Positions 1-6,676 of a DNA stretch of 6,876 nucleotides are shown here, in pieces. Under the pieces are notes generated by a model. It was not told the DNA's origin, did not search any database, and saw nothing but the letters and a program-made list of their open reading frames with translations. The DNA lies in the NCBI GenBank assembly GCA_051872535.1, contig JBJEDY010000063.1:1-6876 (forward strand). The letters are read 5' to 3'. How positions within the stretch are numbered: the stretch's first letter is position 1; each line of letters starts with the position of its first letter. The position numbers and the translations under genes were made by a program. This stretch comes from CAOJBM01 sp051872535 (lineage in GTDB: Bacteria > Bacillota_I > Bacilli_A > RF39 > UBA660).

Positions 1-2
1 TA

Positions 3-236
3 GGTTATCCAATTTGGTGGGGAATAGCAGCTTGGCCCGTTAATAATTTTATAAAAGATAATGATTTTAATGGAAAAACAATTATTCCATTTTGTACATC
101 AGCTTCATCAGATATAGGAGTCAGTGGCAAAAATTTAGAAAAATTAGCAGGTTCTGGTAATTGGTTAGAAGGATATCGTTTTAATTCTAATCCATCTGAT
201 AATGACATAAAACAGTTTACGGATAGTTTAAGCTAA
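3..236 (+). CDS. Flavodoxin, C-terminal part (gene cut by the window edge)
   Basis: The frame opening at base 3 is open from the window edge to a TAA at 234-236, giving 77 residues without a start; bases 1-2 belong to the previous codon. The visible part begins GYPIWWG and continues through GKTIIPFCTSASSDIG to a terminal NWLEGYRF block. The YPIWWG loop and the KTIIPF.TS strand-loop are hallmarks of the Flavodoxin_4-type family, whose members bind FMN and carry single electrons in the cytoplasm; these two segments contribute to the FMN pocket. The N-terminal phosphate-binding loop lies outside the window, so completeness cannot be judged. It is convergent with the defence operon and functionally unrelated to it, so it marks the left boundary of the inserted or accessory segment. 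Family assignment is fairly secure; the exact electron-transfer partner is unknown. Confidence 0.85.
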   Translation, partial: GYPIWWGIAAWPVNNFIKDNDFNGKTIIPFCTSASSDIGVSGKNLEKLAGSGNWLEGYRFNSNPSDNDIKQFTDSLS

Positions 237-245
237 AAATATCAC

Positions 246-280
246 AAAAAAACTAACCACAAAGGTTAGTATATTTTCTT
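246..280. terminator. Bidirectional intrinsic terminator between converging genes
   Basis: A perfect 7-bp inverted repeat, ACTAACC at 252-258 and GGTTAGT at 264-270, encloses a 5-nt ACAAA loop. On the plus strand it is followed by the T-rich ATATTTTCTT and lies 16 nt after the flavodoxin stop. On the minus strand it is followed by an uninterrupted run of seven T (complement of 246-252), which makes it the stronger terminator in that direction, for the HEPN-gene transcript. The stem is short with three G/C pairs, so efficiency is uncertain. Confidence 0.7.
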
Positions 281-352
281 ATGGAGCGAATCACATACAA
301 GTTACGAACTTTGTTCTCTTTCTAAAATTATTATATATGAATTATGGTAATA

Positions 353-383
353 TTACAATAGTAGTTTCCCTATTGAATTGTAA
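353..383. repeat. Overlapping inverted repeats in the 3' untranslated region of the HEPN gene
   Basis: Two competing pairings share bases. TTACAAT (353-359) matches ATTGTAA (377-383), and CAATAG (356-361) matches CTATTG (370-375). No T-tract follows on either strand, so it is not a standard terminator. It could protect the 3' end of the minus-strand transcript, or be a chance product of AT-rich sequence. A smaller hairpin with one bulged T (297-303 with 307-314) lies further along the same intergenic stretch. No open frame or tRNA was seen between 237 and 386. Confidence 0.3.
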
Positions 384-386
384 GTT

Positions 387-2318
387 TTAAAAAAGTAAAG
401 CTAATAGAGAACATTTTTCTGTATTTTTAATATATAAAATTGATTTTGAATAAATCTTTAATATAATTTCATTAATTGTTAAATTTTTATTATTAACATA
501 TTCTTCTAAGACTTCATTTAAAAAGAAGTTAGTTATTTTTTTCAATAAAGGAAAATAAAATATAGTAGTTATATCATTACTTAGTGCATTATGAATTATT
601 TGATTTCTTAACCTGTAAATCATAATTAAATTAGATTTATATTCTCTTTGACTTTTTTTGGTTATCTTTGCAGAATAATTAATATCATTATAGTATCTAT
701 CAACAAATTTAACTTTTTCTAAATAATAATAATCGTTTAAATGCTTTTGGATTTCTTTATTATATTTTATTAATGGTAGCAAAGAAAATGATTTATTTGT
801 TCTTGTGTATAAATTAATTTTTTTTAGTAAACTTTCTGGTATATTTAAAGTACTATGAACATTTCTATTTTTAGGATTACTATAGTATAGATTTGTTGCT
901 GAAGCTAAATCATAATATAGTTCATGTAATGGTATATATCTTGATGAATATGCCATATAGGCTGACAAAACTTCTTGGATAGTTTCGAATTTTCCATCTT
1001 TACTATTGATCTTAAAATTATTATCAAATAAACTTTCTATAGATGACCAAAATTTTAATATTGCTTCTTGTTCATTTTTATTTTCTAATCCTTCAGAATA
1101 TTTTTTTATAGCATTTAGTAATACTATTTGAGTATTGTTTTGTGCCTCCTCATCTATTCTAACTATGTTTTCAATTTGCTTATTTATTTTTTTTACATTT
1201 TCATCATTAAAAATATCTTCTTCATTGAGCGGATGTATATTTCTTTCAAACTCTCTTTTACTATAATCGTTGCTATACGAAGAAGACGCAAAAGCAACTA
1301 CTCGTTTTTTTTCATCTAATAATAATTTATAATTTTCTATTACAGTGAGATTATTATCTGGTGACAAAAGTTTTAAAATGTTAATATAATTATCGATTTT
1401 TTTCATTCCTATTTTATAGGCAGCCTCGTGATTAAGTGCATTTATTTTAACACATACATTCGAGGAACTTTTGTAATCTATATTAAATTCATCTTCTCTA
1501 AAATCATATTGCTCATTTTTTATAGAAAAAGGGTCACTAAATTTAGGATTGTATATTGAAATATCTTGATTACATTTAATAAGTCCATTTGTAATAACTA
1601 GCCCATTAATAGGAATAATCAAGTAATAGATTTTTTTCTTAATTACATAAAAACTTTTTATAAAAGTAATTCTTTCTTTAAATGATAAATTGTTGATATA
1701 TTCAACCAATTTTAAAGGATTTGATATGCCATGTATAAGATTAATTGGAAATGATGTTTTCGGTATTTTTAGTTTATCTTTTTCATCATAAGATGCATTC
1801 GAAAAAAGATTACATATTTTTTCAGATATTTGTTTTATAGAATATCCTTTATTGAATAATTCAATAAAAATATTATCTATAATAATCTTAATATCTTCTG
1901 AATTATTTGAATATTCATCATCTAAAAGTATATTAAGTTTGTCAATAATTGCATCAAAATATGTCTTTAGGCAAAAACTTTTTTTTACTTCAGTTGATAA
2001 TGTACTAACTAAATCTGCATTTTTTTCAAATATTTTTTCTTTTATATAATTTAAATTCTTTTTTTGTTTTTCATCAGTCAAATAATCTTTTTTTATTAAC
2101 TCATCAATCTTTTGGCATAAAAAATCATTATTCATTTTATTTGATAGTTTATTACTTTTGCATTCTAAAATTATTTCTTCTAATACTTGTCTGCCAGAAA
2201 AAATATTTATATTTGAAGGTAGTGCTTTATCAGATTTATATTTATTAATAAGTGTAAAAAAATACTTATTATTATTATTATTATTATAATCTTTAGCAAA
2301 GATTTCTTTCAAATTCAA
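387..2318 (-). CDS. Apea-like HEPN domain protein, putative ribonuclease effector linked to the type III R-M system
   Basis: The protein has 643 residues from a TTG start at 2318. A longer reading from another TTG at 2348 would add 10 residues but has no ribosome binding site, whereas AAAGGAAGTG sits 6 nt before 2318. The C-terminal region (about 420-620) reads as an Apea-like HEPN domain: FWSSIESLF near residue 423-431, then RLRNQIIHNA, whose Arg571-X4-His576 matches the RX4-6H catalytic motif of HEPN RNases. The first 400 residues are Lys/Asn/Ile-rich, show no motif I recognise, and include six consecutive Asn near residue 12. No signal peptide or clear membrane helix was seen, so it is probably cytoplasmic. 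It lies 59 nt downstream of the restriction gene on the same strand, which suggests a defence role. HEPN proteins of this kind cut RNA or pair with toxins and antitoxins; substrate and trigger here are unknown. Domain call is confident, function inferred. Confidence 0.82.
   Translation of the reverse strand: MNLKEIFAKDYNNNNNNKYFFTLINKYKSDKALPSNINIFSGRQVLEEIILECKSNKLSNKMNNDFLCQKIDELIKKDYLTDEKQKKNLNYIKEKIFEKNADLVSTLSTEVKKSFCLKTYFDAIIDKLNILLDDEYSNNSEDIKIIIDNIFIELFNKGYSIKQISEKICNLFSNASYDEKDKLKIPKTSFPINLIHGISNPLKLVEYINNLSFKERITFIKSFYVIKKKIYYLIIPINGLVITNGLIKCNQDISIYNPKFSDPFSIKNEQYDFREDEFNIDYKSSSNVCVKINALNHEAAYKIGMKKIDNYINILKLLSPDNNLTVIENYKLLLDEKKRVVAFASSSYSNDYSKREFERNIHPLNEEDIFNDENVKKINKQIENIVRIDEEAQNNTQIVLLNAIKKYSEGLENKNEQEAILKFWSSIESLFDNNFKINSKDGKFETIQEVLSAYMAYSSRYIPLHELYYDLASATNLYYSNPKNRNVHSTLNIPESLLKKINLYTRTNKSFSLLPLIKYNKEIQKHLNDYYYLEKVKFVDRYYNDINYSAKITKKSQREYKSNLIMIYRLRNQIIHNALSNDITTIFYFPLLKKITNFFLNEVLEEYVNNKNLTINEIILKIYSKSILYIKNTEKCSLLALLF
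2266..2287 (-). repeat. Trinucleotide (AAT) microsatellite coding for poly-Asn
   Basis: Seven consecutive TTA units on the plus strand (2266-2286) read as AAT codons on the minus strand. They give six Asn in a row between Asp-Tyr and Lys-Tyr, about 12 residues from the start of the HEPN protein. Unit length is three, so copy-number change alters the length of the Asn run without breaking the frame. Confidence 0.85.
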
Positions 2319-2324
2319 TTTAAT

Positions 2325-2334
2325 CACTTCCTTT
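2325..2334 (-). promoter_or_regulatory. Ribosome binding site that decides the HEPN gene start
   Basis: The minus strand reads AAAGGAAGTG, then six bases (ATTAAA), then TTG at 2318. This matches the AGGAGGTG consensus with one interruption and has normal spacing. The alternative TTG at 2348 is preceded by AT-only sequence apart from one GC, with no purine-rich motif at the right distance. The Shine-Dalgarno would also lie inside the coding region if the upstream TTG were used. Confidence 0.65.
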
Positions 2335-2359
2335 AAATCTTTTTGCAAATTATGCTAAT

Positions 2360-2368
2360 TTTATATCA
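2360..2368 (-). promoter_or_regulatory. Possible internal extended -10 promoter for the HEPN gene
   Basis: The minus strand reads TGATATAAA, which fits the extended -10 pattern TGnTATAAT with one mismatch. It lies just after the res stop codon and would start transcription near 2353, leaving a leader of about 35 nt to the TTG at 2318. No convincing -35 box is visible, and AT-rich sequence yields such matches easily, so this is tentative. If real, the HEPN gene could be expressed apart from the R-M operon. Confidence 0.3.
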
Positions 2369-2377
2369 TATGTTTTT

Positions 2378-4579
2378 TCATTTAAAAATGTCTTTTAATT
2401 GTTTCCAATTTTCATTTTCCATATCTTCTGTATATTCAGTATTGCAAAGATATAATGAATCATTTTTATCATAATCTCTAACAAACCCCCAATAAATATG
2501 ATACTTATTAGCATATTCCTTTAATGCTTCAAATTTATTTTCAACTTTAATATCAATATTTTTAGATTCTCCATCAACATTTTCTCCACCTTTGGTTTCA
2601 ATAATCCATATTTTATTATCCTTATCACAAATAATAAAATCAGGATAGAAGTGCCACTTATGATTCACTGCATCCACATATACTATCGAAAAATAATCAC
2701 TTGATGATTCACCATTTTTATAAAACCATTTAATATTTTCATTATTCTCACAGAAAAACTCAAACATTCTCTCACTTTTTGATTTTATTGTGCTATTTGG
2801 ATAATTTATATAAATTGATTTTTCATATATAGTTGTATCTTTCATTTTAGGATCATATTTAATATAATCCATTTCAGGCGCTTTCCAATTAGATTCTTTT
2901 AGTTCATCAAATTTCATTTTTATTTGTCTTGCTTTTTGAGATACTGCTTCTTGAAAGTCATGTTTTAAAACATCTTCATTATTGATTACAAAAGCATAAA
3001 ATTCTAGTAATGATAAATCAATAAACTTTTTGGTAAATAATTTACCTCTAAAAAACATTCTTTCAAGCATAAGTCTAGTTCTATCATATCTCATACCAAT
3101 TTTAGAAGAAATAACATTTACAGAGTGTCTTAATTCAAAGCCATTTTTATTTGTACTAACTTCTGATTGTACTTTTATTCTGTTAGCATTTTCTAATTCA
3201 TCAGAATTAATTCTAACTATTTTATCTTGAACAATATAATTATCTATTGTATCTCTAAATACATACCCATTTGCCTCTAATATAGTTTTATTATTCTTTT
3301 TATTAGTTGTTAGTTTATATTTTTCTATGTAATAATCGTGCAATATATTAAATGTTTGTCTTTCATCAAACCCATCAAAATTATTGTCAAAAGATAATTT
3401 CTTTAAAGTTAAATTTTTATATTCATTTTTAAGAAATATAATTTTAGTATCATAAGCATTAGAACCTAATTCTTGTTTTACTGATTGTTCATATTTTTCA
3501 TCAAAAGTGTATAAATAACAATTATCTAGTAAAACATTATCATAATGATGTGCTTGAGGCATTCTTCTAATTCTTCCGATAGTTTGAGTTTCAAAATCTT
3601 CACTCATATTGTCACGGAGTTTAACTAATATTTTTGCTCTAGGGCAATCCCAACCAGTTGATATTGCTTGTTTCATAATAAGAATTGCTTGGTTGGACTC
3701 ATTATCTTCAATGTTATTAATATTTTCTTTTCTATCAGACAACCAAATAGCAAGATTTTGTCTATCATAAGTATATTTTTTATCTTCAAGAATTTTTTCA
3801 ATTTGTTTAATTAAGTCATCTGATTTACTAGGTACTTGAATTATTATTAATGGATTTACTTGAACTCCTAGTTTCATATATTCTTCTTTGATTGCTTTTC
3901 TTTTTTCGATTGCTAAATCAAGCAAGTACTCATGTTCATTTGAAAGAGTAGATTCATTAGATACATTTTCATTTATATATAATGCTCTTGTAATAAGCCC
4001 TGCATTTATTACTTCTAGTTCATCTATTTTAATAAACTCTGCCTCTTTATTAGTTTTAGTAGTAGCACTAACTCTAACAATATATTCTGGATTCATATAT
4101 TCAATAATCGCTTCAGCCTTAACAGTTTTATTCAAGTGTTCTTCATCAACTATAATAATAAACTTATAACCATTATTATGAGCTTCATGAACTCTTTCAT
4201 ACAGATTCTTTCTTTCTGCTTCTTTTAAGGCGTTATTTCCTTTTTTAGTAATTGTTTCCCAATTTATAAAAGCAGTATCTTTAGCATCAAATCCTTGTAA
4301 TAATACATCTTGAATATTCTTTGTATTATGATGTGGTAAGAACTTTATCATTTTCTTTCTACTTTGTTCTTCTAAATCACCTTTACCTGGAGTTAGCCAT
4401 ACAAATATAGTTTTATTGTTTTCTTTTAAATATTCTTCAATATAAGATACTAAAATAATTGTTTTTCCACTACCAGTAGGAGCTTGTAATAATACTTCTT
4501 TTTTATTTCCAACTGAAGTAGCATCAAGTAATTTATTTACTGTATCTATTTGAAAATCTTTTAATTTAATTCCTTGCAT
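2378..4579 (-). CDS. res: Type III restriction enzyme Res subunit (DEAD/H helicase plus PD-(D/E)XK nuclease)
   Basis: The protein has 733 residues and supplies ATP hydrolysis and DNA cleavage in a Mod-Res complex. Superfamily 2 helicase motifs occur in order: Q-like LKDFQ (6-10), Walker A APTGSGKT (33-40), Walker B DEEH (145-148), SAT (171-173), motif V STGWDCPRA (307-315) and motif VI QTIGRIRR (332-339). Near the C terminus YPDF (645-648) and ETKGG (661-665) form the PD-ExK nuclease core, preceded by a conserved-looking SERMFEFFCE block. Classical Res proteins such as EcoP15I are close to 970 residues, so this is a compact member, yet all key residues are present and it appears intact. The ATG start overlaps the mod stop by one base (TAATG) and has GGAGG seven bases upstream inside mod, which points to translational coupling. 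Stop is TGA. In the family the enzyme needs two recognition sites and cuts about 25-27 bp from one of them. Confidence 0.93.
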   Translation of the reverse strand: MQGIKLKDFQIDTVNKLLDATSVGNKKEVLLQAPTGSGKTIILVSYIEEYLKENNKTIFVWLTPGKGDLEEQSRKKMIKFLPHHNTKNIQDVLLQGFDAKDTAFINWETITKKGNNALKEAERKNLYERVHEAHNNGYKFIIIVDEEHLNKTVKAEAIIEYMNPEYIVRVSATTKTNKEAEFIKIDELEVINAGLITRALYINENVSNESTLSNEHEYLLDLAIEKRKAIKEEYMKLGVQVNPLIIIQVPSKSDDLIKQIEKILEDKKYTYDRQNLAIWLSDRKENINNIEDNESNQAILIMKQAISTGWDCPRAKILVKLRDNMSEDFETQTIGRIRRMPQAHHYDNVLLDNCYLYTFDEKYEQSVKQELGSNAYDTKIIFLKNEYKNLTLKKLSFDNNFDGFDERQTFNILHDYYIEKYKLTTNKKNNKTILEANGYVFRDTIDNYIVQDKIVRINSDELENANRIKVQSEVSTNKNGFELRHSVNVISSKIGMRYDRTRLMLERMFFRGKLFTKKFIDLSLLEFYAFVINNEDVLKHDFQEAVSQKARQIKMKFDELKESNWKAPEMDYIKYDPKMKDTTIYEKSIYINYPNSTIKSKSERMFEFFCENNENIKWFYKNGESSSDYFSIVYVDAVNHKWHFYPDFIICDKDNKIWIIETKGGENVDGESKNIDIKVENKFEALKEYANKYHIYWGFVRDYDKNDSLYLCNTEYTEDMENENWKQLKDIFK

Positions 4580-6327
4580 TACATTACCTCCATAATCTCA
4601 TCTTCAAAGTAATATTCAGGTATAATATATACTTCAATATTATTATCTTCAAAGATTTTTTCTTGTTCTGATGTTAGAAGAATATCAGATGAAATATAAA
4701 CTTTATCACATATTTCTAATTCTTCTTGATTAATACTAAATTTATCTAATTCATTCTCGTCTAAATACACCCTAATTTTATTATCATCTATTTCAATACC
4801 GTTTTCTAATTGAATTAGATTTTTAATATTTATAAGTAAATTATTATGTAAGTTTTCTTTTTCTGTATTTATTCTAGGTATATAAGTACATTTATAATAT
4901 TTTAAGTTTGATTTTAAAGGATTATATTTCCCGTATCCTGTTATTACATTTTTAATTCTCTTGTAAGTGATATCTTCACAAATATTATTTTCATTATTTG
5001 TACATAAAATAAATTGTCTATTCCCACTATCTTCATTATTAAGTTCTAATACAGCTTGAGCAGTACTTCCTGAACCAGCAAAGAAATCTAAAACAATAGA
5101 ATTTTTATTTGTATGGTAATTGATTAATTCTTTTAACATTTTAACCGGTTTTTTACCACTATTAAATGTCATATTTCCCTCATGTCTAATATTACCAAAA
5201 TCAGGTGCAAAATTTAATAAGTTTGAAATAGGTACTTCTCTATATGAGCCACCATTATTAATTTCATCAATTCTTGATAATGGCATTCCAGAATACATTT
5301 TACATCTTGTCGAACCTTTTTTTGCTGGACCAACATAATATCTATATCCCAAACCATCATCACCACGACCAATAACTTTATATAAACATCCAAGTCCATC
5401 AACTTCATATCTAGGTTCAATATATTTTCTAACAACTTGTCCATAAGACATTTTTGAGTATATTGTTCCCGATACCCACGTTTCTTTTAATAAATTTTGA
5501 CTAGATTCAGTTTTCTTTTCTATTTCCCATTCTCCAGGTTTAAAAATTTGAATTTCAGTACTACCATTTTTTATCAGAGTTCCCTTATTTAATTCTTTTA
5601 TTTTATATACAAAACTTGAATCAGTATATTCTTCTTTAGGTAAATTTAGTTTAAATTGATTTATATCTTTTGCATAAACTAAAACATATTCCATTACTGG
5701 TTTAACTGCTTTACCATCCGCTAAAGATTTTTCAGCATATCTAACTTGAATATGATGAATTGAAAGCCTATTTTCTTCGTTAAAAATATTATCGCAAAGC
5801 ATTTTTAGTTGTGCTATTTCATTATCATCTATGCTTATAAATATTATCCCTGAGTCATTTAATAATTTGTGAGCAATTTTTAATCTTTTTTCCATAAATG
5901 AAAGCCATTTACTATGTTTATATCCATCTTCATCATCTATTATTTTATCATTGTATATAAAGTCTTTACTTCCAGTATTATATGGTGGGTCAATATAAAT
6001 TACATCAATTTTTCCTTTATGGGTCTTTTCTAACAAATATAAACTATGAAGATTATCTCCCTCTAATAAAAAGTTAAAGTTTTCATCTGGATTAGATACA
6101 ATTTCTTTATCTTTGATTTCTTCGAATGTAGGTATTTGAGTTTCTAGTTCTTTATCGACACGTTCTTCATGTTCTTCCCAAATAAGACCATATTTCTTTT
6201 TAGTTAATTCATTTTCTATCATGGATAAATTAGTTAAAGTTTCTTCATCAGAAATATTTTTTTTAATTTCATCAATTGTATTTAACATTTTATCTCTTCT
6301 AATCTTTGATAGGTTAGTTGTCTCCAT
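4579..6327 (-). CDS. mod: Type III DNA adenine-N6 methyltransferase Mod subunit
   Basis: The protein has 582 residues and transfers a methyl group from S-adenosylmethionine to adenine in the recognition site; as part of the complex it also gives Res its sequence specificity. Motif IV IDPPY lies at 112-116, followed by NTGSKDF, and the SAM-binding motif I DFFAGSGSTAQA lies at 414-425. DPPY before FAGSG is the beta-class order typical of type III Mod enzymes. Between them (about 190-390) is the variable region expected to hold the target recognition domain, ending in the FNSGKKP segment (388-394) seen before motif I in this family. The N terminus carries the KKYGLIWEEHEE block common in Mod proteins. 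Length is near normal. The ATG has AAAGGAGG six bases upstream, and the start lies 14 nt inside the regulator gene. The target sequence cannot be read from the protein. No truncation was seen. Confidence 0.95.
   Translation of the reverse strand: METTNLSKIRRDKMLNTIDEIKKNISDEETLTNLSMIENELTKKKYGLIWEEHEERVDKELETQIPTFEEIKDKEIVSNPDENFNFLLEGDNLHSLYLLEKTHKGKIDVIYIDPPYNTGSKDFIYNDKIIDDEDGYKHSKWLSFMEKRLKIAHKLLNDSGIIFISIDDNEIAQLKMLCDNIFNEENRLSIHHIQVRYAEKSLADGKAVKPVMEYVLVYAKDINQFKLNLPKEEYTDSSFVYKIKELNKGTLIKNGSTEIQIFKPGEWEIEKKTESSQNLLKETWVSGTIYSKMSYGQVVRKYIEPRYEVDGLGCLYKVIGRGDDGLGYRYYVGPAKKGSTRCKMYSGMPLSRIDEINNGGSYREVPISNLLNFAPDFGNIRHEGNMTFNSGKKPVKMLKELINYHTNKNSIVLDFFAGSGSTAQAVLELNNEDSGNRQFILCTNNENNICEDITYKRIKNVITGYGKYNPLKSNLKYYKCTYIPRINTEKENLHNNLLINIKNLIQLENGIEIDDNKIRVYLDENELDKFSINQEELEICDKVYISSDILLTSEQEKIFEDNNIEVYIIPEYYFEDEIMEVM
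4587..4591 (-). promoter_or_regulatory. Ribosome binding site of res inside the end of mod
   Basis: GGAGG on the minus strand is followed by seven bases and the ATG at 4579. It is embedded in the final codons of mod (Met-Glu-Val-Met-stop). Together with the TAATG stop-start overlap this fits termination-reinitiation coupling, keeping Res made in proportion to Mod. Confidence 0.8.
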
Positions 6328-6538
6328 TATTTTCCTCCTTTGATTTTATTTCCACAATATCATTTAAAGTACATTTTAAAACATCACATATCTTAACTAA
6401 AGTTTCTAAAGGAACTGATTCATTTCGTCCCATTTTTGCCATGGCATTAGTGCTTATTTTAGCTTGCTTGCAAAGTTCTGTTTTGTTAATGTTTTTATCA
6501 ATCATTAACTTCCATAGTTTATTATAATCTAATATCAT
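6314..6538 (-). CDS. XRE (Cro/C1) family small regulator, probable controller of the R-M operon
   Basis: This 74-residue protein is almost entirely one Cro/C1-type helix-turn-helix domain. The recognition unit KTELCKQAKISTNAMAKM (about 19-36) is followed by the typical ESVPLETLVKICDVLKCTLNDIVE segment that forms the last helices. The ATG at 6538 has GAGG seven bases upstream and is preceded by a good promoter. The tail (KSKEENNGDN) is encoded by the DNA that holds the mod ribosome binding site, and its stop lies inside mod. First in the operon, it most likely binds the CTTGA half-sites over the promoter -35 box and represses its own transcription, as controller proteins of other R-M systems do. 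Direct repression by this protein is inference. It resembles the very small YozG-like XRE proteins; no ligand domain is present. Confidence 0.9.
   Translation of the reverse strand: MILDYNKLWKLMIDKNINKTELCKQAKISTNAMAKMGRNESVPLETLVKICDVLKCTLNDIVEIKSKEENNGDN
6334..6341 (-). promoter_or_regulatory. Strong ribosome binding site of mod within the regulator gene
   Basis: A full AAAGGAGG on the minus strand stands six bases before the ATG at 6327. It is the closest match to the consensus in the window and lies within the last codons of the XRE regulator, so ribosomes finishing the regulator meet it directly. Confidence 0.88.
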
Positions 6539-6545
6539 TTTTTAA

Positions 6546-6549
6546 CCTC
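6546..6549 (-). promoter_or_regulatory. Ribosome binding site of the XRE regulator
   Basis: GAGG (AGAGG with the next base) on the minus strand is followed by seven A/T bases and the ATG at 6538. Spacing is normal and strength moderate, weaker than the mod site. Confidence 0.7.
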
Positions 6550-6573
6550 TATCCATTTTTTTGTTACATATTT

Positions 6574-6602
6574 ATTTTATCATTTTGACTTTTATATATC
6601 AA
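6574..6602 (-). promoter_or_regulatory. Sigma-A-type promoter of the XRE-mod-res operon
   Basis: On the minus strand TTGATA (6602-6597) is separated by exactly 17 bases from TAAAAT (6579-6574). The -10 box is preceded by TGA, which gives an extended -10 element. Transcription should begin near 6567, with a leader of about 28 nt before the regulator ATG. It is the best promoter match upstream of the operon. The -35 box overlaps the innermost CTTGA half-site of the putative operator. Confidence 0.72.
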
Positions 6603-6625
6603 GTAATTCTTGAAAAAATCAAGAA
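6599..6625. promoter_or_regulatory. Putative operator: three CTTGA half-sites at 10-bp spacing
   Basis: On the plus strand TCAAG (6599-6603), CTTGA (6609-6613) and TCAAG (6619-6623) alternate in orientation with starts exactly 10 bp apart. They form two inverted repeats sharing the middle half-site: a 15-bp one (6599-6613) and a longer one with 7-bp arms, TTCTTGA and TCAAGAA, around AAAAA (6607-6625). The first half-site covers the -35 box of the promoter. This arrangement suits cooperative binding of two dimers of the adjacent XRE protein on one face of the helix. Binding itself is inferred. Confidence 0.55.
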
Positions 6626-6657
6626 AACATTTTATTTTGTTGATTTTTTGATAAGGG

Positions 6658-6673
6658 TATGGGAATTCCCATA
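6658..6673. repeat. Perfect 16-bp palindrome
   Basis: TATGGGAATTCCCATA is fully self-complementary with no spacer and contains six G/C bases in otherwise AT-rich DNA. As DNA it could be a dimer binding site; as RNA it lacks a loop and would form only a smaller hairpin. It lies about 55 bp upstream of the operon -35 box. Confidence 0.75.
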
Positions 6674-6676
6674 ATA

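Noticed and set aside
5..208. Minus-strand frame of 67 codons opposite the flavodoxin
   Set aside because: The plus-strand frame matches flavodoxin motifs clearly, so this is its antisense shadow.
285..320. Possible tRNA-like segment (GAGCGAATCACA followed by a small hairpin)
   Set aside because: No cloverleaf could be built: there is no acceptor stem, no anticodon arm and no GGTTCRA T-loop.
3888..4169. Plus-strand frame of 93 codons opposite res
   Set aside because: It is antisense to the helicase motifs of an intact gene, and its hydrophobic Ser/Ile/Leu composition is what antisense reading of Lys/Asn/Glu-rich coding gives; no ribosome site was found.
5214..5444. Second minus-strand frame of 76 codons within mod
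   Set aside because: It overlaps the mod target-recognition region in another frame, has low-complexity Met/Val-rich content and no ribosome site; it is a shadow frame.
6257..6264. Run of eight A near the start of mod (codons 22-24 on the minus strand) as a phase-variation switch
   Set aside because: Type III mod genes can be phase variable, but runs of eight A/T also occur several times in the HEPN gene (for example 1979-1986), so this one is ordinary for such AT-rich DNA.
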